From contig NC_035177.2 in NCBI RefSeq assembly GCF_001659605.2, positions 32,938,136 through 33,002,135 on the forward strand: 64,000 bases of DNA, in the 5' to 3' direction. The notes under the pieces are model-generated. The model made no database searches. It was given only the letters and a program-made list of their open reading frames with translations, and was not told the DNA's origin. The DNA comes from Manihot esculenta (lineage: Eukaryota; Streptophyta; Magnoliopsida; Malpighiales; Euphorbiaceae). The translations under genes and the position numbers were made by a program. Numbering within the stretch: the first letter of the stretch is position 1; every line of letters starts with the position of its first letter. Shown in pieces: positions 22,753-34,667 of this stretch.

Positions 22753-23600
22753 GCATCGTTTTGGGAGCAGGCAGAGGAGGATGATCAGGAGGTTGAGGGG
22801 CTGGAAGAGAAATATTTTTGTTAGACTAAAAAGTGGGCTGGGAAAGGTCGAGGTAGGGTGTAGGTGGAATCTGCGAGGCCCATTCTCACCCGAGTGTCGT
22901 GAGGAAGATGAGATCTATAGATATTTAGTCTCCATCTCAATCTCAAGAGTGAGAGTCATCGTAAAAACGAGATCGAAAGTATCATAGGAATGGGTCCGAA
23001 CCCTTATCTCTTTCCATAAGCCACTAAGAAAATAGCCAAGAGATTGTTGATCAAACATACCTTCAACCTGTGCTGCCAACTCCATGAATACATCGGTGGA
23101 CCCTTCTTACTGAATCGTAGCCAATTGTTCATATGGATTAGCCTGAATATCCCCACCATACTGATGCAAAAGTTTCCGAGAAAACTGAGACCAGGACAGA
23201 CAGGGGAACGTTGACCTCCCATCGCAACCAATGAAAAGCTGGTCCGGACATACAAACCAATGCTAAATGAAGCTTCATGTCATCTCAGTACTCGTCAGCT
23301 CTCACGAGCCAACCCACTGGATCAACGCCGTCAAAATTAGACCGTTCAATTTTTTTAATTGCCAGGGATGTATTCTCCAGAAGAAATGGTGAAGGAGCAG
23401 GGCGGGAGGGGGGAACTGATGTCACCCATACTACCCATAGATGTTGGAGTGGAAGTTGCGCCTTCGTCAACTACTGCTTTTCCCGTACAAAGGAAGTGAG
23501 AAGGGATTCTAGGCGTGAAAACCTCTTATCCTACTCTGTTTGAAAAGTATTGAGTCGATTCTCTTATTCTAGTTTCATCGATAGGAGTTCCTCAAGATTG
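22753..23600 (-). pseudogene. Gypsy gag remnant, minus strand
   Basis: Minus-strand frames contain FSRKLLHQYGGDIQANPYEQ, VFMELAAQVEG and LGYFLSGLWKEIRVR, the gag core of another plant Ty3/gypsy lineage, together with an upstream FDGVDPVGWLVRADEY block. Stops and shifts are present. The foldback element lies immediately downstream on this strand, so it inserted in or next to this remnant. Confidence 0.75.
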
Positions 23601-24834
23601 GACATGTTCTTCTATATTGTATCTACACGCCCTTCCATTTTTATTTTGGGCATGAGGGTGGAAAGCACCTCAGGTGGGAGTGGGACCAAAATTGATAGAG
23701 CGAAGAATATGGTAGAAAAGAACATTAAGAATTCGAAAAAGAAAAAGAAGGATTCAGGGACACAAATGGAGAAATCTCCTGAGTTTTCTATTTCAGTATT
23801 GATAATTCTTCTGCTAGTAAAATTCTAGCCCATAGCCATAGCTGTACCAAAAGCAGAATTCAATCAACATATATCTCTCCCATTTCTTGGTTATTTATAC
23901 GCAGACGAGTAATCATGGCCTCCTTATTTCCATTCCGAGATTTCCGCTAACTAATTTCAATCGTCAGTCCTTCTTGGTTGTTCCGAGATTTCTGCTAACT
24001 AATTTCAACTGTCACTCCTTCTTCTTGGCTGTCTTTCTCTTGTGGAATATTTTCTCTCAGTCCCTTCTTGTAATATACCCTTAAAATTTCAAGTTCCCTT
24101 CTTATGCTCTCATTTTTCGATTTACTGCTATCAGAAAAGAAAGAGATTTATTCAGATCCGTAAATTCTATATTAGTGCAATGAACTTGTGGAAATAAAAA
24201 ATCCTTGACCAACATTCCTAAGCTGGGAAATGGCATAGGAAACGGAAAGTTTTAGATGAACTAGATTGATAACAAATTTAAAAAATATTAAAGTTGATTT
24301 TTTTAGTGAAATTCATTTATTTGTGTTTTGGTCTATGATAAATAGAGTTCAAACAAATATCATCATAAAAAAACATGCCATGTCATTCTTTAGAGTAGAA
24401 TAAGTCATGAGTTAATGTCAATCATTTCTCTGTGAGGTTCAAGTTCGGGAGTCTCTCCAAAGAACCAACAAAAAAAAAAAGTAACTTTCTTCATTCAACA
24501 AGTTTTTATCCTTTTTTATCTCCTTATTTTTCTCTATGTATGTCCTTTTTCCCATTAAAAAATAAGATAGTGTAAGAACATGGCGTATTAGGTGTATTTT
24601 GTCCACCCAAACCTTTGCTCGTGGTCTTTATAATAAATACTTGTCAGTATCATCACTTCCTTTTTCTTAATAGGATTTGCTTTAATTTTCTAACTAACAA
24701 AATTGACAAATTTTCTGTCGTATATGCAATATTTTTTGGACTCTTGTTTCAAATGAGGCAGAGAAGGAGTCCATTCATCCCTGCTATTTCTTGTGCTTAC
24801 ACAGATCCTCAATCCCAGAATTTCCTCTCAAAAA
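23601..24834. other. Intergenic region upstream of first transporter gene
   Basis: The left 240 bp may be 5' non-coding sequence of the minus-strand gypsy remnant. Two copies of a TTTCCGCTAACTAATTTCAA-like stretch (about 23935 and 23985) form a short direct repeat. The rest is AT-rich. TATAATAAA near 24638 is a possible but distant TATA box for the gene at 24835. Confidence 0.5.
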
Positions 24835-26694
24835 ATGGATTTGGCTTCTTGGGTATGGAATTTAGCACCATTTGCAGCAATGATTGCTGTGGAATGCACA
24901 GATGTGGGTGCATCAACGATCAGTAAAGCTGCTTTGGCCCATGGAATGAGCAAATATGTTTCAGTTGTCTACTACAATGGCCTGGCCACTCTCATCCTTC
25001 TCCCTTATTTCATCTTTCACAGGTAATTTTCCCTTCTTTCTAGCAATACCCATTATTTCTCTCTTGACATTTGAAGCTTTCTTTTGCAGGAAGAAGCGAG
25101 CTCCTATCACTCTCTCACTTTTGGTGATCTTCTTCCTTCTTGCCTTAAATGGGTAAGTTCTTGTTTTGATTTTGTGTTCTTGAAATGGGATTTGTTTCTT
25201 GATGGGGAATGTTTCTGTTGCAGGAGTACTGGACAAATTTTGTTTCTAGCTGCTGTGAAGTTGAGTTCTCCTACTCTTTCTTCTGCGATGGCTAACCTTA
25301 TCCCCATTTTCACTTTCCTTCTTGCGCTAATTACCAGGTAATTTTGCTAGTATCTGTGTTTTTGCCGCAATTTCTTCTTGGAAATAATTGTTTATGTGGG
25401 TAATTCTCTGAAATCAATAGGATGGAAACTCTAGATTTAAGAAGATCAAGTAGCCTAGCCAAATCTCTTGGGGCTATTGTTTCAGTAACTGGAGCTTTCA
25501 TTGTGACCCTCTATAAAGGTCCTGCAGTCTTGACCCCTCCAACTTCTAGCTTTCACCATGATCAACTTCTTCTCTCACAGAAATCAGAGTGGATCTTAGG
25601 AGGTTTTCTACTTGTAATCGTCTGCCTTTTGTCTGCAACATGGAACATTGCCCAGGTATTTGGGAATTTCATCATATGTCTTCTTCCTTCTGATCTTTTC
25701 ACATAGATTTGACCAAGAATTGAATTGTTGTTGCAGGGAGCTACTGTGAAGGAATACCCAGAAGAAATGACAATAGTATTCTTTTTCACGTTCTTTATCA
25801 CAATCCAAAGTGCTATCTTCTCACTCATTTTGGAAAGAAATCCAAATGCTTGGAGATTGAATTCTACAATTGAAATTGTAGCCATTGTGTACACGGTGAG
25901 AAGAACTAGGAAGCCAAATAATTATTATATTTTTTTTTAGCATATAGCATTCAATATCCAAAATACACTTGCTTGGTTAATCCGGATTTGCTTTAAGCAG
26001 ATCCATTAAAGAGATAAAGTGCTTGTACTCTATATCCAAAACTCAAATCTTGATCAAGTGAGAAAGGACTCATGTCATTCCATTACAGCCAAATAATTAT
26101 TAGATTATGTTAATAATGCAGTCGCTTTCCATGTCCATTGTTGTTTGAAAAATCTCCTGAGTTTTATATGTAGTTGATGCTGATTGATGGTACTTTACAC
26201 CAAACATGTTATGGTTGAAACTTACAAAGATTACTGATTTGGAGTCATTTTAATTAGGCTGTGTTTGGGAGTCTGTTTCGAATAGCTATTCACACCTGGT
26301 GCTTGCGCAAGAAGGGACCTGTATATGTAGCCATGTTCAAGCCCTTGGGAATTGCCATTGCTGTATTCATGACAGTAACCTTCCTTGGTGACAACCTTTA
26401 TCTTGGCAGGTATATTTAACCATTTAATATTAATTATGTAGAATTTGTTAATTCTTTAATTTAATAAAATTATTCTACATATAATTTTTTTTTTTTTGGG
26501 AAATAATGTTTTAATATGATGGTGGTTGCAGTGTGATTGGATCAATCATAATTGCAGTTGGATTTTACAGTGTAATGTGGGGACAAATGAAAGAGATGAA
26601 CATGGCCATGGCTTTGAATAATGAACCTTGTAGCTCTCAATCATCAACCCTAAAAGGCCCTCTTCTTCAAAGAGATGCCAGTGAAGAGATATGA
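24835..26694 (+). CDS. WAT1-related (UMAMIT/EamA) transporter, gene 1
   Basis: This is a complete seven-exon gene: 24835-25022, 25090-25152, 25224-25337, 25421-25655, 25737-25895, 26258-26409 and 26532-26694. All introns are GT-AG and the 1074-nt frame is closed (357 aa). The product is a drug/metabolite-transporter superfamily membrane protein with two EamA repeats and, by family knowledge, ten membrane helices. Family signatures are GHGMSKY-like at exon 1 ([19 protein letters not shown]), [18 protein letters not shown] in exon 3, [15 protein letters not shown] in exon 4, [18 protein letters not shown] in exon 6 and GFYSVMWG in exon 7. Known relatives move amino acids or, for WAT1, auxin across plasma membrane or tonoplast; the substrate here cannot be told. 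It is the first of three tandem paralogues. Confidence 0.92.
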
Positions 26695-27733
26695 TGATAC
26701 TTTTGTACACTATCAATATAAACAAATTTATGATTTTCCCCCCCTAATTTTGTAGTGAAGGAATTTGTTTTATGTGGGGAACTTTTGAATCTTAATTCCA
26801 TTTCCTAGGAACTCTCACTCTTCACATTTCTGAAACTTTACAAATTTAGGAAGTCTTGTTCTTTAATAAATTATGATATTAATATAGATATTTTGTTATA
26901 ATAGACACATAGATTTAAGGTTGATTTAACCTTTATATAATGTGTATGATTATTGTCACATTATTAATTTTTTTTATAATTTAAATATATATGGGGATTT
27001 TATTAAAAAGAAAAATATGATAGGTTGATTTATAAATAAGGGAAAATTTTTCTGATAATAGAGGCTTCATTTTCATTGTAGACCAAAATAAATCTTATAC
27101 AATATAGTCATTTCAAAACTAATTAAATTTTTTACCCTCTTTAGAGTTTGCATCGCTATATTTTAATAAAAAAATAATAAAAAAATATTTTATAATTTCA
27201 CTCATTTTCACTTTAAAATTTATAATTAAATTTATATTAAATTAATACTTTATTTTATCATGTGGACATGATCATAATAATAAAGAATTTATGTGATGAC
27301 CATTAATGAAATTTATGTTTACAAAACGACATGAAGACAGCTCAGGCAGAAGTGGGAAGTATGTTTTAATTAAGACAATTCTATAAAGTAATAAAAGAAT
27401 CTAATCCTGCACCAATCATATTTCATTTTCAAGGCAACAGTGATCACTAGGGCACTAACAGTATCAATAGAGCTCAACCCATATTGTCTTGCATTGATTC
27501 TTTTTGGACTTTGATATTATTTAAATCACGATTTGGAGAGAAACCAAAGGCAAAATGGCAGATGCTTGCGTGTAAAGATTCGTTAATCTGCAAAGAAAAT
27601 TATATAATAATTAATGAAGATGTTTAGATACAGACAGATAAGTAAGTTTCTGCAGAATACTGCAAGGAGAAAACTAGCAGGTATCCTGGAGAGATAGCAA
27701 GCAAAGTTGATTTCTTCAGGGGAGGATTTGAAA
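26695..27733. other. Intergenic region between transporter genes 1 and 2
   Basis: AT-rich, no gene. AATAAA near 26864 could serve gene 1 as a poly(A) signal. TATATAA at 27601-27607, 127 bp before the start codon of gene 2, is a plausible TATA box. Confidence 0.5.
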
Positions 27734-29803
27734 ATGGCAGCAAGATGTTATTACAAGGATCTCTTGCCTCTTACAGCAATGCTTGTAACTGTTATTATTG
27801 GTGTTGGCTCAAACATTCTATTCAAAGCTGCTTCTTTGAAAGGGATGAGCTACCTTGTCTTCCTCTTTTACTCTAACTTTATTAACACTCTTCTCATGCT
27901 TCCAGTTCCCTTTCTCCTTTGCCGGTATCTCTCTCTCTCTCTCTAGCTACCTTTCTTCTAGTTAATATTACTGGATTATTCTTTTTTTTTTTTTTTTTTA
28001 GATCTGAGTATGTACCTTTCTTTAATTATTAATTAGGGTAAAATACATATTAATATGCTAAAAATCAAAGATTAAAGTGTAATTTACCATATTAATTAAT
28101 TTTGTTTCTGAATCTGTGCAGTAGAACTGTGTTTCCCTTGTTCAAGTTCCCTCTTCTCTCTAGAATCTGTGCCATTGGGACTATTGGGTATTGAAATATT
28201 TTCCAAGAAAACTTCTTTCTTTTATGTTACTCAAAATTATTGATAAGTATTTGAAGGCCCTCTTTTGATAATTTCTGGAGGTCAGGCTATTTTGTCAACT
28301 CATAGGATATAAAGGAATCCAATATAGTTCTCCAACAATGGCTTCTGCAATGAGCAATCTCATGCCAGCTTGGACTTTCTTATTTGCAGGCATTTTCAGG
28401 TTCTTTCATACTTTCTTGCTGTATAATTATCTTACTTTACATATCACTACTACATTTTAGGTCAGGGAGTGGTATTTTAGCAGCACTTATAAAATTATTG
28501 TCTTAATATTCTTAAGACAAAAATTTAATAACAGTTTCAAATTATTACAAATAAAATTTACTTTTTTTTTTATTATCCCAAAAAGGATGGAAAAACTGGA
28601 TTGGAGGAGCTCAAGCACTCAGAGTAAAATCATTGGTACAATAGTTTCAATAATGGGTGCATTAATGATGGTTCTCTACAAAGGACCAAAACTTGAGTCA
28701 TCAACTTCATCAAAAACTTCACCCATTTCACTTCATCATCAGCATATGGGATCTCCACTGTCACATTGGCTCATTGGTGGACTTTTTCTTGGCATCCAGC
28801 ATATTGGCTTTGCATTCATTTACATTCTTCAGGTAATTATTTAATAATCAAGAACCCACTATAAAAACTCTTCTTCTCATGAATCTTGTTTTTCACTTTG
28901 CAGACCCAAATCATGCAAATATGTCCATCAGAGATCCTTTTAACATTCGCCTGCTTCCTGTACACTACTATAATAGCAGCACCAGTTTGTTTTATAGCAG
29001 AACCAGAGCTGAGTGCTTGGAGAATAAGCCCTGATATAACAATGGTTTCGATTCTATATGCGGTAAGAATTTGAAGGGTGATTATGCGCCCCTCGTATGA
29101 CCTTAGCGCTTCTCTCGTTGAGTTAGTTTTTGGAGTAAGCTAAATTCATTCCATTTTCTTGAGATGGTATCAGAATTTTATGATTCAATTGTGAGCCTTC
29201 ATAAGTATTTCATACTCTATTTACTTTATTCTGGATTGAGTATATTAATCTCCTATTAGTTTATGATAGAAGTAATGTGTTATATGTATGACTGTGAATT
29301 TACTGATATTACAGGGTTTAAATAGTAAATTTTCTTATATGGAAACATGTAATAAGAGATATTCACTGTGTATCTGCTCAGGGAGTTCTTGGAGGAGCTT
29401 TTCTGGGTATTATGCACTTATGGTGTCTGCACTTGAAGGGCCCTGTATATGTAGCAGCGTTTTCTCCGCTGACAATCGCCGTAGCAGCCGCCATGGCTAG
29501 TGCATTCCTTGGAGAAGCTCTTCATCTAGGGAGGTAAAGCTGAACTCTTGAAGCTACTTTGTCTTACAATTTTGCTGTTAGAATATCATTTCATTGGAAG
29601 AAAAGATTCAGATTAACAGAATGTTATGGATTTTGGATTGCAGTGTGATTGGAGCAGTTCTGATAACGAGTGGAGTGTACTCTGTGATATGGGGAAAGGC
29701 AAAAGAAGAAGAAATGAGAGAGATATTGAGCTCTAGTAGCACGGTATCTCCTTTGTTGAAAGCTCATGGAGTTGAAGAATCTCTGAACAAAAGTGAATGT
29801 TAA
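27734..29803 (+). CDS. WAT1-related (UMAMIT/EamA) transporter, gene 2
   Basis: Complete, seven exons: 27734-27924, 28122-28187, 28286-28399, 28586-28832, 28904-29062, 29382-29533 and 29644-29803; 1089 nt, 362 aa. I chose the ATG at 27734 ([18 protein letters not shown]), which aligns with the starts of the neighbouring paralogues. Exon 3 must begin at the AG at 28284-28285 (GQ-like [17 protein letters not shown]); a second AG nearer ATAGGATATAA would bring in a stop. Other blocks are [44 protein letters not shown] and [15 protein letters not shown]. It has a longer serine-rich loop in exon 4 than genes 1 and 3. The function is membrane export or uptake of a small metabolite, substrate unknown. 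Confidence 0.92.
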
Positions 29804-31405
29804 AGTTAGTATTTATGTATATTTTAAAAAATGCATTATAATAAATAAATAAATAAAAGCTAACACAAAGCAACAAGTTCATATATATAGTAAATTATTA
29901 AATATTTTTTTATATTATTTTATTATAGCATGATCCTTTCTTTCTTAATCAGAAGTTTTAAATTTAAACTCTAACGACTAGTAGATTTCAAACATTATAT
30001 GATTTACATAAAAAAAATAATAGTTTTAAGATATGTCCGTAAAAATTTAATTGTGTTAATTTTGGTACAGCTTTGAAGATTATGTTAGTTACAGCTAGTG
30101 GATAAATCTGAGAACTTAAAGTATTGACATCCATGCTAATGTGACATTAATATTATTATTTTGACTATAATTGATGACATGGCAAAAAATTTTGTTAACT
30201 ATGTTATAACAGTAATTTTTTAAAAAAATATATTATTTAATTTATATAATATTAAAAAATATATTAATTAATTTCTTAATTTTAAAATATATATTAAAAT
30301 ATTTTTAAAATTTTAAAAAATTATTAATTAATCTCCCTTTAATTTTAACGGTTAAATTAATAAAAAAAATTAAAATATTTTTAATAAAAAAATTATTTAT
30401 AAAAAAAATTTAAAATATCTTTAATAAAAATGACTAATAAATAGTAAGAATATGCAATTCCGATTCCAACTTAAGATTTATGTAGAAACCAAAATGAAAC
30501 TATAATTTAATACAATTCTAATTCATTATTTTAATTTGATTTGATATGATTTTCAGTAAGACTATTTGATTTTAATTCTAATACGGTTCTTATTAAGATT
30601 AGAATCAGAATTAAATCTCTAATTCTTCTATTGTTAAAAATTATATTTAAAATCAAATTTTGATACAGTTATGATATGATTTTGAGTAATTTTATATCGG
30701 TTCGATTTAAATTTTTATTTTTATTTTTTTAATTTTAGTTTGAGTTCAAATCTTTGAATTTTACAAATAAAATTATAACATTATTATAACATTATTATAA
30801 TAATAATATTAGTGGATAAAAATGACATATGCAAATAGGAAAATTACAAACGAATTATAAATATATATATATATAATACAAATAATCACAAACGAAATAT
30901 TCATCTGCAAAACAAACATCTTACAAATAGACAGTTTCAAATGAATTATAAATAGATTACAAATTAACCAGTTTCGATTTGTAAACTATTGGAAAAAATT
31001 AAAAGAAAATTACAAATGGATTTAGACATTCATTTGTTGTAATTTTGAAAAACAAATGATATTAATAAATCTTTATAATAATTATATTTAAAAAAAAAGC
31101 AAGTATTTTTTTGAAAAAATGGCTTATTTTTTTATTTAATTAAAAAATACTTTTTATTCACTAATTTTTCTTAGTCTTTTAACATTTTCTATGAGGCTTA
31201 AAGAAATTCTCATCTCCCACATTCTTATCTTTGGAAAAAAAGAAGCAAAGGAGCCAATCATTAAAGCACAAAGGAAGTAAAGCAATTATAAAAGAAACAA
31301 ACAAAACCACTTGCTTGTATTGGCAAGTAATCAATCACCACTCACCACCAACAGTTCCAAATAAATTCTTACATAGACTCATCAGAATTGGTAGCTTGAG
31401 CAGAA
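29804..31405. other. AT-rich intergenic region between genes 2 and 3
   Basis: About 1.6 kb, strongly AT-rich. It has a TAAATAAATAAATAAA run near 29840-29857 that may hold the poly(A) signal of gene 2, and an (AT)n run near 30860. No gene or clear transposon end is visible. Confidence 0.6.
31287..31294 (+). promoter_or_regulatory. Possible TATA box of transporter gene 3
   Basis: TATAAAAG lies 112 bp before the start codon at 31406, a plausible distance. Only position and consensus support it. Confidence 0.4.
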
Positions 31406-31804
31406 ATGGCAGGAAGGAATTATTGTGTGAGAGATGTTTTGCCATTTACATCTCTTGTAGCAATGGAGTGTGTCAACGTTGGCTTAAACACTCTTTACAA
31501 AGCAGCCACCTTGAAGGGCATGAACTACCTTGTCTTTATTGTATATGCTTACGCCATTGCTGCTCTTCTTCTTCTTCCTTCTCCTTTCATCTCCTGCAGG
31601 TTTCTTTCTTTTTTTCTTTTTTCAGCTTCTGATCATTCATACAAGAAAATTTTCCAAGTGGGTATTCAAGGAAATCAATTAACCATGAACAATCATTAAT
31701 TTGTTTCTTTTTATGCAGATCAAGAGTACTTCCTCCCCTGAGCTTCTCCATACTCTCTAAAATTGGTCTTCTTGGGCTGATTGGGTAAGATTGATCAAAG
31801 CAAA

Positions 31805-31839
<35 letters not shown>

Positions 31840-34667
31840 GATTATTATGAGTTGATGGAAAGCAGGAGCTCGTCTCAGATCATGGGTTTCACAGGCATAA
31901 ATTATAGTTCTCCAACTCTTTCTTCAGCCATCAGCAATCTCACACCAGCTTTCACTTTCATTCTTGCCATCATTTTCCGGTACCTTCGCTTTCCTTTTTT
32001 GTTTGTGGAGTACATGAGTACCCTCATCTTCTTTATTATAATTTTTCCTAGCATCTATTTTCTTTATTTTGATTCTTTTTTTTACAATGTTTAGAGACAG
32101 AAAAATCAATAAACAGATTGATTGATTGATTGATTTAAGGATCTTATTTTTCAAAAATCAATAAACAGATTAATTGATTGATTTAAGGATTTTATTTTTT
32201 TGTTTAACTAATTTTTATCTTCAAACTAATTGAGTTGGAGTATATAAGGCTTGGTTTGATTTAAAATTTCTTCCCGAGAAGTATATTTGTTAATAAGTAC
32301 ACTTGCAAAAAATTTATGTATTAAAAAATATAGTATAATTGTATTTAGTATAAAAATTAATTTTCTAAAAATTAAAATTATTTATAAATATAAAAAATAA
32401 TAATATTCATAATATGATTTCAAATGTAATAAATTAAGGGATAAATTGATAAATTTAATATAATTTAATTAAGCTAAGTGTAACTTACCAAGTTTCCCCT
32501 AAATAAGTTACTTATAAGGAAAGTAATTTCTAAGAAGTTAATTTGAAATGTGAACCAAATAAGAGAGGTTTTTGCACTTCTTTGGTCTACTTGTCCTCAA
32601 CCAAACAAAACTTAAATATTTTGTAGTCACTACTATAGTAATAATAACTAAGAAAGAAAAACTATTATTAAATTTTTATATTGCGAAAAAATTTATTAAT
32701 TAATTTTTTTTATTTTAAACAATATATTAATTATTATTAAATTTTTATATTATGAAAAAATTTATTAATTAATTTTTTTAATTTTAAAAAATATATTAAA
32801 ATTTTTTAATATTTTAAAAAATTTATTAATTAGACTTTCATTGAGTTTAACAGTTAAATATTATAAAAAATTTAAAATATCTTAAATATAAAAAAATTAA
32901 TTAATAAATTTTTATAAAATTAAGAGGTTAATTAATAAAATTTTTAAAATATAAAAATTATATAATAAAATATTTAATAGCAAAAGTTAATAAAATAATT
33001 AATTAGTATATTTTTTAAAACGTTAAATATATTTTAATATATTTTTTAAAATTAATTAATTAACCAATTAATTTCTTCTTAATATATTTTTTCTTAATAC
33101 AGAAATTAAATAATAAATTTTTCATAAAAAATCAAAACCAAGCGATGTTTTTTCACTTTTTGCTTCATACAAGTGGATTGACTGAGACCCTATGCTACTG
33201 TTTATTCTCATCACCTAGTTCATTGCTCTTCAATTCACAGGACCACCACTAACTTTAATTATTCTCTTTCTTCAAATTCTTTTATCTTCTAATCCTTTTT
33301 TTTCCCTATATTTTCTTTGACAAGGATGGAAAGGGTTGCCATGAAAAGAAGAAGCAGCCAGGCTAAAGTATTGGGCACCATTGTTTCAATAGCTGGTGCA
33401 TTTGTAGTCACTCTTTATAAGGGTCCACCAATTATCATTGTTTCTTCTCCATCTCTTTTATTCAATCAATCTCTTCAATCAACTCATCCCAATTGGATCC
33501 TTGGTGGGATCTTGCTCACAGCCGAGTATATACTAGTTCCCTTATGGTATATTGTTCAGGTACAGTAATTCCAAAATAAAAAACTTCAGCGTCTGTTCTT
33601 TCTGTAACACTTTTCAATGGTATTAGCTGTTTTAGTAGTTGTTAACTAAACTATATATAATCATTTTACTTAGTGTAAACACTATCTTAACTGAACTATT
33701 TAATCGTTTTACTTGGTGTAAACACGATCTTAAACGCTATTGTCGAACATGGCCTTGATAAAATCTGGCAATAATTGCTTGTAATACTTGGCAGACACAA
33801 ATAATGAAGGAGTATCCAGCAGAGATGACAGTAGTCTTCTTCTATAATCTATCTGTGAGCATTATAGCAGCAATTGTAGCTCTATTCACTTATGGAGCTT
33901 CTTGTTCTTGGATCATACGGCCGGGTTTAGCTCTAGCTTCCATTGTATGCTCGGTGAGAGACGCCACAAGACTGGGAAATTTTTGGTGTTTAGTTCGTTT
34001 TCTGCCTTGTTTGTATGGTTCTTGTTCTAACTTCTGCACTTCATTTTGTACAGGGAGTGTTTGGATCATGCTTGAATAATACTGTTCACACATGGGCTCT
34101 GCACTTGAAGGGACCTGTTTTTGTTGCAATGTTCAAGCCTTTGTCAATTGCCATTGCAGTTGCTATGGGTGCCATGTTCCTTGGTGATGCTCTCCATCTT
34201 GGAAGGTATGGAATTATGACTCTTTTTCATGGAATTTTCAACATTCTCATCACTCTTCCAATCTATACCCATCTATTTAGACCTGAAGTATAATAATTAT
34301 AGTGGAAATGGAATCCATATAAAAATAAGGATAATTTACTATGTAAATCTTGATATTTAGCAAAATCTACAGTTTAGCCATACTTTCTTAATAGTAAACA
34401 ATTTAATATAGTTGCCAAATGTATAGAAAGGAACTTTCTTTCTTTTCTGTTCTTTTTCTTCCTTTGTTTAGGTAATAACTGGTTTTGCATGTTGTTGGTG
34501 CTGTGGGCAGTCTGATTGGAGCAATGATAATATCTATTGGATTTTACACTGTGATGTGGGGAAAGGCCAAAGAAGAGTTGACTGAGGATTACGGAGCTAG
34601 TACACTGGGATCTCCATCCACCCAGAAGGTTCCTCTGTTGCAAAGCTACAAAGATGAACATGTGTAG
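31406..34667 (+). CDS. WAT1-related (UMAMIT/EamA) transporter, gene 3
   Basis: Complete, seven exons: 31406-31599, 31719-31784, 31866-31979, 33325-33559, 33795-33953, 34054-34205 and 34511-34667; 1077 nt, 358 aa. Blocks include [94 protein letters not shown] and [14 protein letters not shown]. From memory the C-terminal tail ([14 protein letters not shown]) is close to that of Arabidopsis At3g28050 (UMAMIT41), so it is probably of that subclade. Intron 3 is 1345 bp, far longer than in genes 1 and 2. A multi-pass membrane carrier; substrate unknown. Confidence 0.93.
31808..31836 (+). repeat. T(29) homopolymer in intron 2 of gene 3
   Basis: An uninterrupted run of 29 T lies 29 bp before exon 3. 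It may act as the polypyrimidine tract and is likely length-variable. Confidence 0.9.
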
